Source: Paramacrobiotus metropolitanus
Taxonomy: Eukaryota; Tardigrada; Eutardigrada; Parachela; Macrobiotidae
Direction of reading: 5' to 3'
DNA: 64,000 nucleotides
Assembly (NCBI RefSeq): GCF_019649055.1
Contig: NW_026570321.1
Span: 310,001 to 374,000 of the forward strand
A program made the position numbers and the translations under genes. Each line of letters begins with the position of its first letter. Positions within the stretch are counted from its first letter, which is position 1. This document shows positions 1 to 10,085 of the stretch, one piece after another. Below the pieces are notes generated by a model, which saw only the letters and a list, made by a program, of their open reading frames with translations, was not told the origin of the DNA and made no database searches.

Positions 1-1193
1 GACTTAGCAATCGAAATTATGGCGGGCGACTGCCATGTGTGTAACAATGTTAAAAATTCCTCTGAGTTAAAGTTCGCAGTCGGTACAATTTGAATTGTCC
101 TGGTACGGTACTGGTTAGTGGTCACTCGTCTTGCCCCAGATGAAATGGTGTCAGCCCAAAATGATTCCACTCCGTGTACATGTGCCGGGACTTTAGTGTT
201 AGACGCGGCTTTGCGCTTTCCTGCCTGTTTAGCAGGCTGCGACGGCCGGGGTATTCGCCAAACGCCATCAACAAATACCGGCCAAAACTTTTCATCCGGC
301 ATTTCCCATTCTTTAAACGTTTGTTCCGTAAAGAGCTCTGGGTAAGCATTCAACCAGCGGATCGCATCTACCTTTTTCCTTGGATTCCATTTTCTCCATG
401 GAGTCAAAGGCCGGTACATACGCTTGATCGTTTCTGGATGCGGTAATCGCCAGGTGTGAAACTGAAGATTATCTTCACTTGACTTGCCACGTTTCTTGTT
501 TTTCTTTTTCCGTTTTGGAGGGACCACTCCGGTCTTTCGACATAATTTGCTGCCACGATATTTCTCATTAGGACTTGCGCTGGTCATCTGGGTATTGTTG
601 GGTTGTTGACCAGTATATTTCTCTTCAGCAGAACCGGCACTGCTAACGAAATTATCTATATCATCTGCTAGCATTTGCTCCACATCACGCATGTCGTCGC
701 ACCGACTGTCCGTTTTGAAACTTGCGTTAGTCTCTTGAAAACCGGCACCTACAGTATCAATTTTCGGTTGCCGGCCTTTGAGCAGCTTACTGAAAAACGT
801 TGATCCAGTATGCATTGGAACACTGGTTATAGGACTCATTTCTGTGGAAGCTGAGGGACTAAGACGTCGCTTTGGCTCGCTTTCCGGCGTCCGCTCTCGC
901 CAACGGACAATTTTTCGAGAGTGACCACTTCTCCGTGTTGCAGCTTGCTGCGAATCCCGATTATTCATCGTATCTTCCGTCTCAGACTGGGAGCACCATG
1001 TCAAAGATTCTCCGTCGAGCTGGTGATTACGGGTTCCCAGGTTCGTTTCGTCCGCGGAGTTTTGGCTTTCAGATTCTCCGCTTTGCGGGATATTCCCTCC
1101 GGCACACGGTGGTGATGAAGAGGCAGTCGATTCCACTAGCTCTGAGCGACTGGCTGGTGCACGCTCCTGTAACATCATCATTTGGCATTCCAT
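1..1193 (-). CDS. Trp-rich 'EMPDERFWP' module family protein, copy 1 (runs off the window)
   Basis: I do not recognise this family. From the ATG at 1193 the minus strand stays open to the left edge, about 397 codons. Three further in-frame ATGs at 1181-1175 give an MMxLQ start that matches the MMFQ start of the 40.3 kb copy, so the true start may be there. In order it shows a polar acidic region, a conserved T-F-F-S-K-L-L-K motif near 810-785, a Lys/Arg-rich patch (PPKRKKKNKK) near 525-486 that looks like a nuclear localisation signal, and the Trp-rich module at about 410-252 with the core EMPDEKFWPVF. In paralogues this exon ends at a CAG|GT donor soon after the module; here no clear donor is visible, so the last ~100 bases may or may not be coding. 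Downstream exons lie outside the window. It faces away from the other copies. A nuclear role is inference from the basic patch only. Confidence 0.6.
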   Translation of the reverse strand, partial: MECQMMMLQERAPASRSELVESTASSSPPCAGGNIPQSGESESQNSADETNLGTRNHQLDGESLTWCSQSETEDTMNNRDSQQAATRRSGHSRKIVRWRERTPESEPKRRLSPSASTEMSPITSVPMHTGSTFFSKLLKGRQPKIDTVGAGFQETNASFKTDSRCDDMRDVEQMLADDIDNFVSSAGSAEEKYTGQQPNNTQMTSASPNEKYRGSKLCRKTGVVPPKRKKKNKKRGKSSEDNLQFHTWRLPHPETIKRMYRPLTPWRKWNPRKKVDAIRWLNAYPELFTEQTFKEWEMPDEKFWPVFVDGVWRIPRPSQPAKQAGKRKAASNTKVPAHVHGVESFWADTISSGARRVTTNQYRTRTIQIVPTANFNSEEFLTLLHTWQSPAIISIAK

Positions 1194-2927
1194 GATCACA
1201 GAAACATGCGAGATGTCTCGCTTTTTTTCGATTGCACGCACACGCCAGCTGCTTGCCAAAGTAACGCAGCGAATAATATCATATCACAATCAGTAAACCT
1301 TCAAAATCAGAGGAAATACAAAACATCCGTAAATATTGCATACAATTCTAACAAACGTATTGCAATCCAATGCGGCGCGCTAGTGCAATGGCGAACTTAA
1401 GTATTGTCAATGCATCTGATGCTGCCGTAAGAATCCAAGTGGTACGTACAATTGTAGACTCATGCATGTCGGCATGCGCATTGCAAGAACTGCAACTGGA
1501 GGAAATGGAATGTACTTAACAAGATGCATTTGCCACATGCGTTATGATGCATACTCCTATTTTGTCAATTGTGTAGCCCAGTGCCGGTTGCGTTGCCGGT
1601 TAGGCGATCAGTTTCTATAAATAATAGGTGTACGCCGCTCGATTAATAACAGAAGAGATCCTCAGATCGATGATGTGATTATCACATGTGTGCGCTGGAA
1701 GCGTGCTTACGATTTACGATAAATAACAATAATATCATGTACTTATTAGTTATTTTGTTCGTCCAGCACAGTAGACTTCACAAAGGGGGCAAGACCATTA
1801 CCCACCCATACTTCAACTGTGCATGGCGCTATCGGCTGTTCTTTTTACCAGAAAGTCCAGTGCCACCTTTACGAAGTCAATTGTAAACTGCGAATCTTGT
1901 AATAATTTTTGTTTCCAGTGCATTGCTTTTTGAATATTGGTTTCGCTTTTCACTTTTCGAGCAGTAAACTTACAAATTAGAGGCATGAAGTAACGCTAAC
2001 CTTACTCTGTTTCGTCGCCGTGCAGGATTGTAATCGTAGTACCATAACATTTACATTTACATAGTAACTTTGGAAAACTTTCATGTGCAAGGGTTGAAAC
2101 TGCACATCTTTTCAAGTGAATATGTTTTCCAAGCATGTAAGTCTTCTACTTTTTCGGAAGAACGTGTGCTCACTTAACCCGCGCAGTGGACCCCGTAAGT
2201 CATTCATATCTTTTCCACCGGATGTTGGGACCGCAAACCGCATTTATTGCGATCCGTAGAAGTGCCCGCAACAATCAGCTGGTTAGTGGCTATAGAATGC
2301 AAGCTAGTCATCTGATTACAGTATACAAATGATATTAACACTTGTTGTGAGCGACGATGCTCAAAACCACGGGGCTTAACGCAAAGGTCACTTTACCACG
2401 TCACTTCTCACATACTGTAATTTGCCAATGGCGCAGTCATTTTGGCATAAGAACATTTTGTCGTACAAAGAAATTGTGGCCATTTCCGTAACAAACAACA
2501 GACATCCGTACTGCAGGAATGCCAGTGCAGATTCAGGTAACACCAAACGGAGCAACCTTCTGTGGCATCATCGGTGCCCTTCCGTAACAGACAGAGACCC
2601 AGTTTACGTTTTGGATGAGTTAAGATACCTTCGCGCCAATTAAAGTGTTAAGGATGGCATCCAGTTTCTTCCCTTCGATGCAGTTGGAATTTCTATTTTT
2701 CGGTGCATGAAGCGATTATTGCTGTATGTATATGTTTCCAACTTTTATATAAATTGAACAGTGTCAAGAGCCGAGACAGCTTTAGGCTCTTAATACTCAC
2801 TAACACGTCTGCAAACAGATGCGGCGTACTTCTTTAGATGCTCGTGCACCAAGTTCGCCATCGCGCTGCTGCATTATTGTGTATTAAGTATTCATAACGT
2901 TTTCAAGTAACTTAGCTCTGCCACATA
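1194..2927. other. Intergenic, upstream of family copy 1
   Basis: No ORF here resembles a known protein and no RNA gene is evident. It must contain the promoter of the minus-strand copy 1, but no convincing core promoter stands out. Confidence 0.4.
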
Positions 2928-3443
2928 CAATGGACGACAAAAAGAAGTTGAACCGGTCAGTCGGTCCGCGGTTCATTAAATAACCTCGCAACGACACGCC
3001 ACCAGTAAAACTTGGAAGCCTACTCACTTTCTTTGCATGCTACTTTCAGACGCTCGCGCTCCGTGAATATCGAAGTGCAACTACGCTAATTGCATATCAG
3101 AAGGTGAAGAAAAAAATTCTTAACTTTTTGATGCTAAACATGTGGCTGTTTATGGCGAACAGCACAAATTCTAGCCATTTTGCTTTCTCATAGACTTAAG
3201 CATAGCTTGCAAGCCAAACGGTTTTACACACAGATCCTATGCTGTGCCTACGAGAAAGCAAAATGGCTAGAATTTGTGCTGTTCGCCATAAACAGCCACA
3301 TGTTTAGCATCAAATTGAGCGTCTGAAAGTAGCATGCAAAGAAGGTGAGTAAGCGTCCAAGTTTTACTGGTGCCGTGTCGTTGCGAGGTTATTTTTGAAC
3401 CGCGGACCGACTGATCGGTTCAACTTCTTTTTGTCGTCCATTG
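2928..3443. mobile_element. Foldback MITE with TA target duplication
   Basis: The 516-bp segment is almost entirely an inverted repeat. It begins CAATGGACGACAAAAAGAAG and ends with the reverse complement, flanked by TA on both sides (2926-2927 and 3444-3445). The arms match over roughly 200 bp, interrupted by about 70 bp present only in the left arm. TA duplication plus terminal inverted repeats is the Tc1/mariner/pogo pattern; no transposase ORF is present, so it is non-autonomous. The inner arm (around 'CTACGAGAAAGCAAAATGGC') resembles the arm of the element at 28326-28896, so the two may be diverged members of one family. Confidence 0.85.
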
Positions 3444-3600
3444 TATGTATTCATACCGTGCATACGTACAATTTTTTTCCTTGAATTTCGAAGGCCCACT
3501 GATTAGTAATCAGTGATTACTTATGCGCTGATATTACTTATGTAGCAATGTGTCTCTATGTAAAATGCATTTGTTAAGTAGCTAAAATAGCTGGACTGTC

Positions 3601-4746
3601 ATGGAAGCGGTGATTAGTAAACACAAATTATTGATGTTCCAGGACTGCCTGCCATCTAGCCATTCAGATCTACCCGAAATGATTGCTGCTTCCCCACCAC
3701 AGCATATCGCAGAGAATGTACCACAAAGTGGAGAATCTGGTAGCCAAAACTACGCAAATGAAGCGGGCTTGTGTACCCAAGAGCAGCTCAAGAGAGAAAC
3801 GTCACCTTGGTATTCCCGATTTGGATCGGAGGATGTGATTAATAATACTGATTTACAGCAAGATGCGACAAAGCAAAATTCATATTTTCCACCGCCGGAA
3901 TGCACGCCCGAATTGATGCCGGAAGTTGGACGAAACGGAGGTGGAGCTTTTTTAGCTTGCAAAGAGGAAAACTTGGAGACTAGTCTCCCTGTACATAACA
4001 GGACAACCTTTTTCAGCGCTCTTCTCAAAGACCGACAATCGGGAAGTGATTCTGTGGATGCCGATTCTCAACAGTTTAACGAACTTTTCAGAATAAAGGA
4101 TCTGTGCGATTCTGAACGTGATGTGAATCCAATGTTAGCAGATGGCATCGTTAATAATAATGATGGTCGTGAAATAGAATACGCACTGCATACGGAAAAG
4201 CTTAATGATCAACCAAATAACGCCGAATTATTTAGTCCAAATCTTCCAGAAACGGATAGCAAAATCGAAATATCCCGAGAAATATTATGGGTTCCTAAGA
4301 AACGAAAAAGCGTAAGAAAGAGGCATGGAGACTCAACTATTGCAGGGAGTCAACTACTGAGGAATGATGAGTCCACTATTAAGGATCTGGAGTTTTACCC
4401 CGGGCAGTTTAGGTATCCGGAAATGTGTAAGCATCTTCGTCGTCCCACGAGTACATGGAAAAAGTGGGAAATTAAGGAGAAGGTGGATGCGATTCGCTGG
4501 TTGAAAGCGTACCCGGAACACTTTACGGAAGAAACGCTAAAGGAATGGGAAATGCCGGACGAACGGTTTTGGCCGGTTTTTGTTGATGGAATTTGGCAGT
4601 GCCCTCGACAGCCGATATGTGGTAAACCGATAGGAAAGGGCAAAACCGAGTACCAAACTCTGAAAATTGCAGACAGTGTGGACTCAACTTGTAGTGACAC
4701 CAGTTCATCTGACTCTGAAGCAGAACAGGGAGTTGCAGAATTTCAG
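3601..4746 (+). CDS. Trp-rich 'EMPDERFWP' module family protein, copy 2, first coding exon
   Basis: This is an unrecognised family. The ATG opens a 382-codon exon that ends at CAG|GTGTGA. If the donor is not used, the protein stops two codons later (383 aa), so the exon can also encode a complete protein alone. It shows an N-terminal FQDC stretch, a polar region, LCTQEQLKRETSPW (shared almost word for word with the 40.3 kb copy), HNRTTFFSALLKDRQ, an acidic stretch, a basic patch (VPKKRKSVRKRH) and then the Trp-rich module at about 4395-4610 with EMPDERFWPVFVDGIW. The C-terminal tail is Ser/Asp-rich. The next exon copy downstream carries an in-frame stop, so the single-exon product seems more likely today. 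Function is unknown; a nuclear location is inferred from the basic patch. Confidence 0.7.
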
Positions 4747-4914
4747 GTGTGATCCAGCGATTCGTCGTATACTGTACACATAATGTAATTTACATGAGGA
4801 TCTTTACAGTTTTAAATGAAATCGATCATCTTAATTTTCGGAAAGTGTTGTGGCACTCATTGCTGCAATCAGAGTGATATACAGTAATTAAACAGATACT
4901 CCCATTTTTTGTAG

Positions 4915-5498
4915 AATACGAAACCTGTGGCAGGCGAAAAGACAGATCAGCTGCCGGTTTACCGGAAACCAGTCAGTCTCCGGGACGCAGTTCTGTAGCT
5001 GTTCAACAACATAGCGTACATTTCACAACAGGCAGTCGGTGCAAGCGCAACCGTGATGCGGATGAAATGTTAGAAGGTGTACGCCAACATACACCAGCGC
5101 TCCTTAAAAGACAAAAGAGCAAAAAGGAAAACACGCAGGAAACGGAGACTTTTCAATAGTACGCACCGCACCCAGAGCAAAAGCGTTTTCGTCGTTTATC
5201 ACCTACAACTGCATGGCCAAAGTGGACTATGAATATGAAGGTGCTTGCGGTTCGCTGGTTAAAAGCGTTTCCCGAGCAGTTGAGTGACGAGACGGTAAAA
5301 GCGTGGGAAATGCCGGACGAAAGATTCTGGCCGGTTTTTATTAACGGCGGTTGGCAGATTCCTGGTCAGGCGCCGTCTGCTGAACCGACAGAAAAGGATA
5401 ATATCGCGTCTGGAACACCGAAAGACGCGCAACATGCGGAAGCATTTGGGACTTATGTCATTTCCGTTCAAGTTAAGCAGAGTGTTACAAAATTGCAG
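4915..5498 (+). pseudogene. Decayed second module exon of family copy 2
   Basis: The segment starts after a TTTTTTGTAG acceptor and ends at CAG|GTGCGG. One frame reads through a basic region and then the second Trp-rich module (about 5172-5372, EMPDERFWPVFINGGW). That frame has an in-frame TAG at 5157-5159, exactly where the other copies read TGG in an F-Q-W motif, so one G-to-A change explains it. The frame also does not join cleanly to the previous exon, which suggests further indels. From about 5229 an open stretch still covers most of the module. I read this as a broken exon rather than a separate gene. Confidence 0.55.
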
Positions 5499-5777
5499 GT
5501 GCGGTAAATATTGCACTCATGCACACATTTAAGCGGTTCAACGATTATGGGTCAATCCACACAGGGTATATACTTATACGAGTATCGTTGAAAGAAAAAT
5601 TTAATATAAGAGTTAAGAAAAGTTAAGCCGGTTATTCAAGTATCTTAATGCTTCAAAAGCGACGTTGTAGCTTGTACGGACATGCTGTAATATTTGTATT
5701 TAGCACATTCGCTGCAGGAGAATGATGATACTAAGTATCACCATTCTATCTCATCAAAGAAAAGTCTTTTCTTACAG

Positions 5778-5996
5778 AGCAATGAGTCTACGAGCCTTGA
5801 AGATGGACCAGTTGCCAGTTTACCAGAAAACCGTCCGCCTCCAGCCACAACGCAGCTGGCAGATAGTCCTACGTTAATTCGAGTTTGCAATATCTGCGGG
5901 CATGATTTGCATTCTGTACAACAAATATATCGGCATTTGAAAACAGCACATTCTATACGCTTATGGTCGCTACGTATACGGCGAGACGCCAAGTGA
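5778..5996 (+). CDS. C2H2 zinc-finger terminal exon of family copy 2
   Basis: A 73-codon exon (including stop) follows a polypyrimidine tract and CAG acceptor. It encodes a Ser-rich linker and one classical-looking zinc finger, CNICGHDLHSVQQ then HLKTAH (C-x2-C-x12-H-x4-H), followed by a conserved SIRLWSL tail. The same exon occurs at 9867-10085 with the same phase, and both are followed by a conserved 3' segment containing AATAAA (6115-6120 here), so it is the last exon of the gene. It is intact, unlike the exon before it, and could be spliced directly to exon 1 in phase 0. Nucleic-acid binding is inferred from the finger alone. Confidence 0.55.
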   Translation, partial: SNESTSLEDGPVASLPENRPPPATTQLADSPTLIRVCNICGHDLHSVQQIYRHLKTAHSIRLWSLRIRRDAK

Positions 5997-6612
5997 CCTT
6001 TTTCCCGCCTGAGACGATGTTCCGATGTTGAATAAGACGCATAATATGTGGATCAACATGTTCGGAACATGTTGATGTATGCGCTTATGACCTTCGAGTT
6101 TGTTTCGGAGAGGAAATAAATAATAGTTTATTCCAGAGCAGACAAGCTCTTGGGGTACGAGTACTCACGAAGCCAGTCAAAACATCACGCCGTGCACAAT
6201 GCAAGATCTTTGGACCATTCGCCTGCGGAACCGCTTCATACGCAAGGACACCGCTTATTGAAAGGTTATTCGCTATCACGCATTGAATAATTAATGTGAA
6301 CTCGACGGCGTTAACCAACAGGCGGTCAGGCACACAGGTCGCTACAGTTCTGTAGCTTACCATTAGGTTAATTTTTCGTGAGTCTACCAACTGCCGAAAG
6401 CAAGAAAAGCAAGTAAAACTACTGCAGCAACCGCATCGTCATAAACGATTGCGCTTGCAAGACTGTATTCCCGCATGGCGGTTCTAAAAATAAATACGTA
6501 TACACTTTAAACGGCACTTGTACCGCTGTATCGACCGTTCGACGTTTCGCTAGTGTGCAGAAATAGATTATGATCGGCCACAGCACTGAACCGGCAAGTT
6601 GGGAACACACTA
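5997..6612. other. 3' UTR and intergenic spacer
   Basis: It contains the AATAAA signal at 6115-6120 and a short palindrome around 6057-6072 (catgttc/gaacatg). No further gene was recognised. Confidence 0.4.
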
Positions 6613-7107
6613 CAGTGGAACCTCCGATCTTGAACACCCCCGAACCCTGAACAACCCCGAACGTTGAACACTTTTTTTCGTACGCGCAGCTCTCGTAAGC
6701 TATAACATTGGGGGGGACCTCTGAACCCTGAACACCTCCGAATCCTGAACCTTGAACACTTGACTGCGTACCGCAGTACGTTTTCTTAGTAAAACGGACC
6801 TCTAACCGTGAACAGAGAGCGGCTTCACTTGTGTGCGAAACAGCAAAAGCATCCGGAAAGTGGTGAAAGTGTTCACGGTTCTCATGTTATTGTATTAGCA
6901 AGTGTTGATCAACTGAAATATACTTAAGGACAGCATAATATATCCTATTATTTATTGGTATACGCGCTAATTTAATATAAATTACCCCCCCCCCCTACTG
7001 TAATTTTGTGCGCCCCCCCAGGGGCAGTACTTCTGAACCCTGAACACCTCCAAACCTTGAACAAGATATCCCGTACCGAGAGTGTTCAGGGTCGGGAGGT
7101 TCCACTG
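6613..7107. mobile_element. pogo/Tigger-like MITE with internal pentad repeats
   Basis: The 495-bp segment is bounded by CAGTGGAACCTCC at the left and its reverse complement at the right, with TA on both sides (6611-6612, 7108-7109). The ends continue as imperfect inverted repeats. The interior carries many degenerate copies of a 'cctgaacacc(c)cgaa' motif, dense at 6625-6760 and again at 7030-7090, plus runs of G and C. No transposase is present. Termini starting CAGTGGAACCTC with TA duplications are characteristic of pogo/Tigger-type elements. Confidence 0.8.
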
Positions 7108-7529
7108 TATTCATGTGAAAAGTGAAAACGCACATGTATTTTGAAAAACTGATGCACTGCTGTATCTGTGCACGACTACGAATGATGCGACGTTTAAAAC
7201 GTGTAGGTTTCTTGCGTGTTGTACGTTGTAGACTTGCAGTTCGTCGTCGCTGTATATCCAGCTAAAGACGTAAGTAATTGCGCTTTTATTATACAACGTG
7301 CGTAAGTATGTAGCTTAATTCAAATAAGTGATACCATTATAAATTTTCAATTTTGTCATACGAGTAGCTCGTATTTGTGTTTGATCTGAGCGAATCACTG
7401 CGCAGCTGCGCTACTTGCGTTTTTAACAGTTTGTCTTTCGTCACGAGGGCCGAGCCGTCCGCGTAATCGCACATTCGAGATAAACGAAGCATTTCATGGA
7501 TCGCTGTGATTAGGAAGTACGAAATAACC

Positions 7530-10085
7530 ATGTTCCAGAATTGTAACCCATCCAGCCCACCAGAGCCTGGCGAATTGGCTGATTCTCCACCACCCGCCGA
7601 TCCGGTGAACAACAGTATCGTACTAGGGATCCGGGAGCCTGGACGAGCGTTTAAAAGCCACAATTTTCCGGCAGAAGGGGATATAATTATCCTCGATGGG
7701 CAGTTTAACGGCGAATCGGTGGAAGGCGGGCCAAGACGAAACGGAGGCACTTCAGCTTTTAACGAGCGGAATCCGGAAACTGCTTCCCCAGTGCACAACC
7801 AAACAACGTTTTTTAGCAAGCTTCTCAAAAGCCAGCAATCGGAAAGTGAGCCTGGAGGTGCCGATGCTCGACAGCATCACGTAAACGTTACCCCAGGCGG
7901 TTGGTGCGAGCGCAAACGGGTTATGGATCAAATGTTAGACGGTGATGTATGCCAAAATACCCCAGTGGTTTCTAGAAATTAAAAGAAGAAGAAAAACAAG
8001 CAGGTCAGGTTCAATGAAGCGAAGCCTTTCCAGTTACCAAATCCAGAGATCCATAAGAGATTTAGCCGTCCATCGAATTTGACAACTACATGGCCACAGT
8101 GGACTACGAGGCAGAAAGTGGATGCGATTCGCTGGATAAAAGCGTTCCCGGAGCAGATTGCGGATGAGTCGGTAAAAGCATGGGAAATGCCGGACGAAAG
8201 ATTTTGGCCGACTTTTATTAATGGTGGCTGGCACTTTCCCGGGCACAGAACATCTGTCAAGCCACCCAAAAAGGATAATAGAAAGCAATCTGAACACTAC
8301 GAATACGGTTCCGAATACGAATCCCCGCCTATTTTGTGACGTCATAGCCCTATTCGTTTCGTAAACCTTCCGTAAAGCACGAAATTTAAGCTTTGAATCG
8401 TACCGTGTCTCCGGATAGCTGTCGATTCTGCCTGTGTTGATGGAATTCCGTTTGCTTTGGATTTTAAGTAGAGAAAACATTCCTCTATTTTATGAGCCTA
8501 AGAAGTTTTTGAAAACCCTTTCACAAGTTAAAACAAATTTTGACTGACATGAGGTATCACAACTGAAATTACGTTAAAAAATTAAACTTGTACGAGTCGT
8601 ACAGGCAAACGCATCGAGCTCAGCCGACCAATAGGAAAATTCTAAAAGCAGTTGGATCGAGTGGAGCTAGTTAACTTGCAGTCGCCGACTTGGGCGGTTG
8701 AGCGCTTCCGGTCTGAGGCAGTTTTTGCTTAACCACTTCGGCCGCGCTACGTTTCGGCCACATGTTGTCACTTCGGCAACATACAGGTCGCCTTACTCAC
8801 TTCGGTCCGCACTCTGTTCGGCCACCGTTACATGACATTTCGGCTTTTATTTTTCTTGTGTCAAGTTGTTACTTAATATTTGTTGTTGTTAGCACTTTCG
8901 TTTTTTTAAAAGAGAAACTATTTTTTTGTCAGTTTTTTTAGGTTTCTTTGGTATCTTTGGTTTTTTGGAATTTATTATACGTTTTGGTATTCTCCTGTGA
9001 CGAGAATTTTTGAATTATGAGAGGCTGATGGTGAACTGAAACTGCAAGTGAACGTGGGGTAATCTGCGTTCTGTTCCAACAAAATAGTTTGCTTCTTTTT
9101 CTGTGTATCAAGTGATCTGTTCATTCTGTTGTCAAGTAACAGAAAACTTATGTTACACACATTATTGTTGTACGTCATTACGCAACCATAAACATGCATG
9201 GGTTATCGATATTAGCTGTATCTGTTGGCTTTTTTCCTAATAAAAGTAAGTATTAATGAAATTTCATAAACAGATAAAAGTTGGCAACAGTGCATCGACG
9301 CATTCCTGTAACTTCTTACTAGACTGCAAGTTTGCAAATTTTTCAGTTATCAGTAATTTACATTGGTGGACTACAGCCTGAATGTAATGTGGTCGAATGT
9401 CGAATGTGAGTGGTGGCCGAAATTAGCGTAACCGAAGTGTAAATGGACGAAATCATCGGTACCAACCGTGTCGGCATTTGCTTCGGTCCGAATGCATAGT
9501 CAGATCTCGGATGCGCTTACGAAAACGATTTCAATCCGTGTTCGTATTCGGTTCCGTATTCGTAGTGTTCAGATTGCTTTCTAATACCGCGCCTAAAATC
9601 CCGAAAGATGCGAAACATGTGGACATGTCTAATGCCGCAAGTGTGGCAAAGCTGCAGGTGTGGTAAATTACGAGTATATGACACCTACCTTATATATTTA
9701 AGCAGTTTGGCGGTTCAGCATCAATTTACATATAACCAAATGAAAACAAAATATATAAAATTAAGCCGGCCATACGTCTATTAAAAGTATTAAAGTTTTG
9801 TCACTGTACTGGCTTGCTGAAATAGTTAACGGCTTCGAAAAGCGAAGAATTCTCTTCTTTTTACAGAGCAAAAAATCTGCAAGCCTGGACGACCAACCTG
9901 CTGCCAGTCTACCAGAAACCAGTCAGGATCCAGCCAAAACCCATCAAACTGGGAATTACAAGTTAATTCGTATTTGTAATATTTGTGGGCTTGGTTTGCA
10001 TAGCATAAGAGAATTGTACCGGCATTTGAAAACAGCACATTCTATACGGTTATGGTCGCTGGGCAGAGTGCCCAGTTCCGAATGA
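7530..10085 (+). pseudogene. Trp-rich module family, copy 3, broken by a stop codon and an inserted element
   Basis: The ATG at 7530 begins with MFQ as in the other copies; the frame upstream of it opens only with GTG. The reading frame carries HNQTTFFSKLLK, then meets an in-frame TAA at 7980-7982 inside the Lys-rich patch, and continues in the same frame through the complete Trp-rich module (about 8030-8235, EMPDERFWPTFINGGW). The coding sequence is then interrupted at 8281 by a 1.3-kb mobile element. Homology resumes at 9587 and reaches a CAG|GTGTGG donor at 9657. The zinc-finger terminal exon lies at 9867-10085 and is intact (CNICGLGLHSIRE, HLKTAH, stop), followed by AATAAA-rich sequence. 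Two lesions make a full-length product unlikely, although exon fragments could still be transcribed. Confidence 0.65.
8281..9581. mobile_element. 1.3-kb inverted-repeat element with CACTTCGGCC sub-repeats, inserted in family copy 3
   Basis: The first 41 bp (beginning GAAAGCAATCTGAACACTAC) are repeated inverted at the right end with two mismatches. Both ends are flanked by taata (8276-8280, 9582-9586). The site matches the homologous exon in copy 2, where the sequence aaaaggataata runs straight on, which shows the insertion. Inside, 8690-8845 carries scattered 'cacttcggcc' units and 9405-9495 carries inverted equivalents, with T-rich 'ggtttcttt' blocks between. The same unit types build the larger foldback element at 22.6-24.3 kb. 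No transposase ORF was found. Confidence 0.75.

Noticed and set aside
7506-7529. Upstream start for family copy 3
   Set aside because: The frame opens with GTG; the ATG at 7530 aligns with the MFQ start of the other copies.
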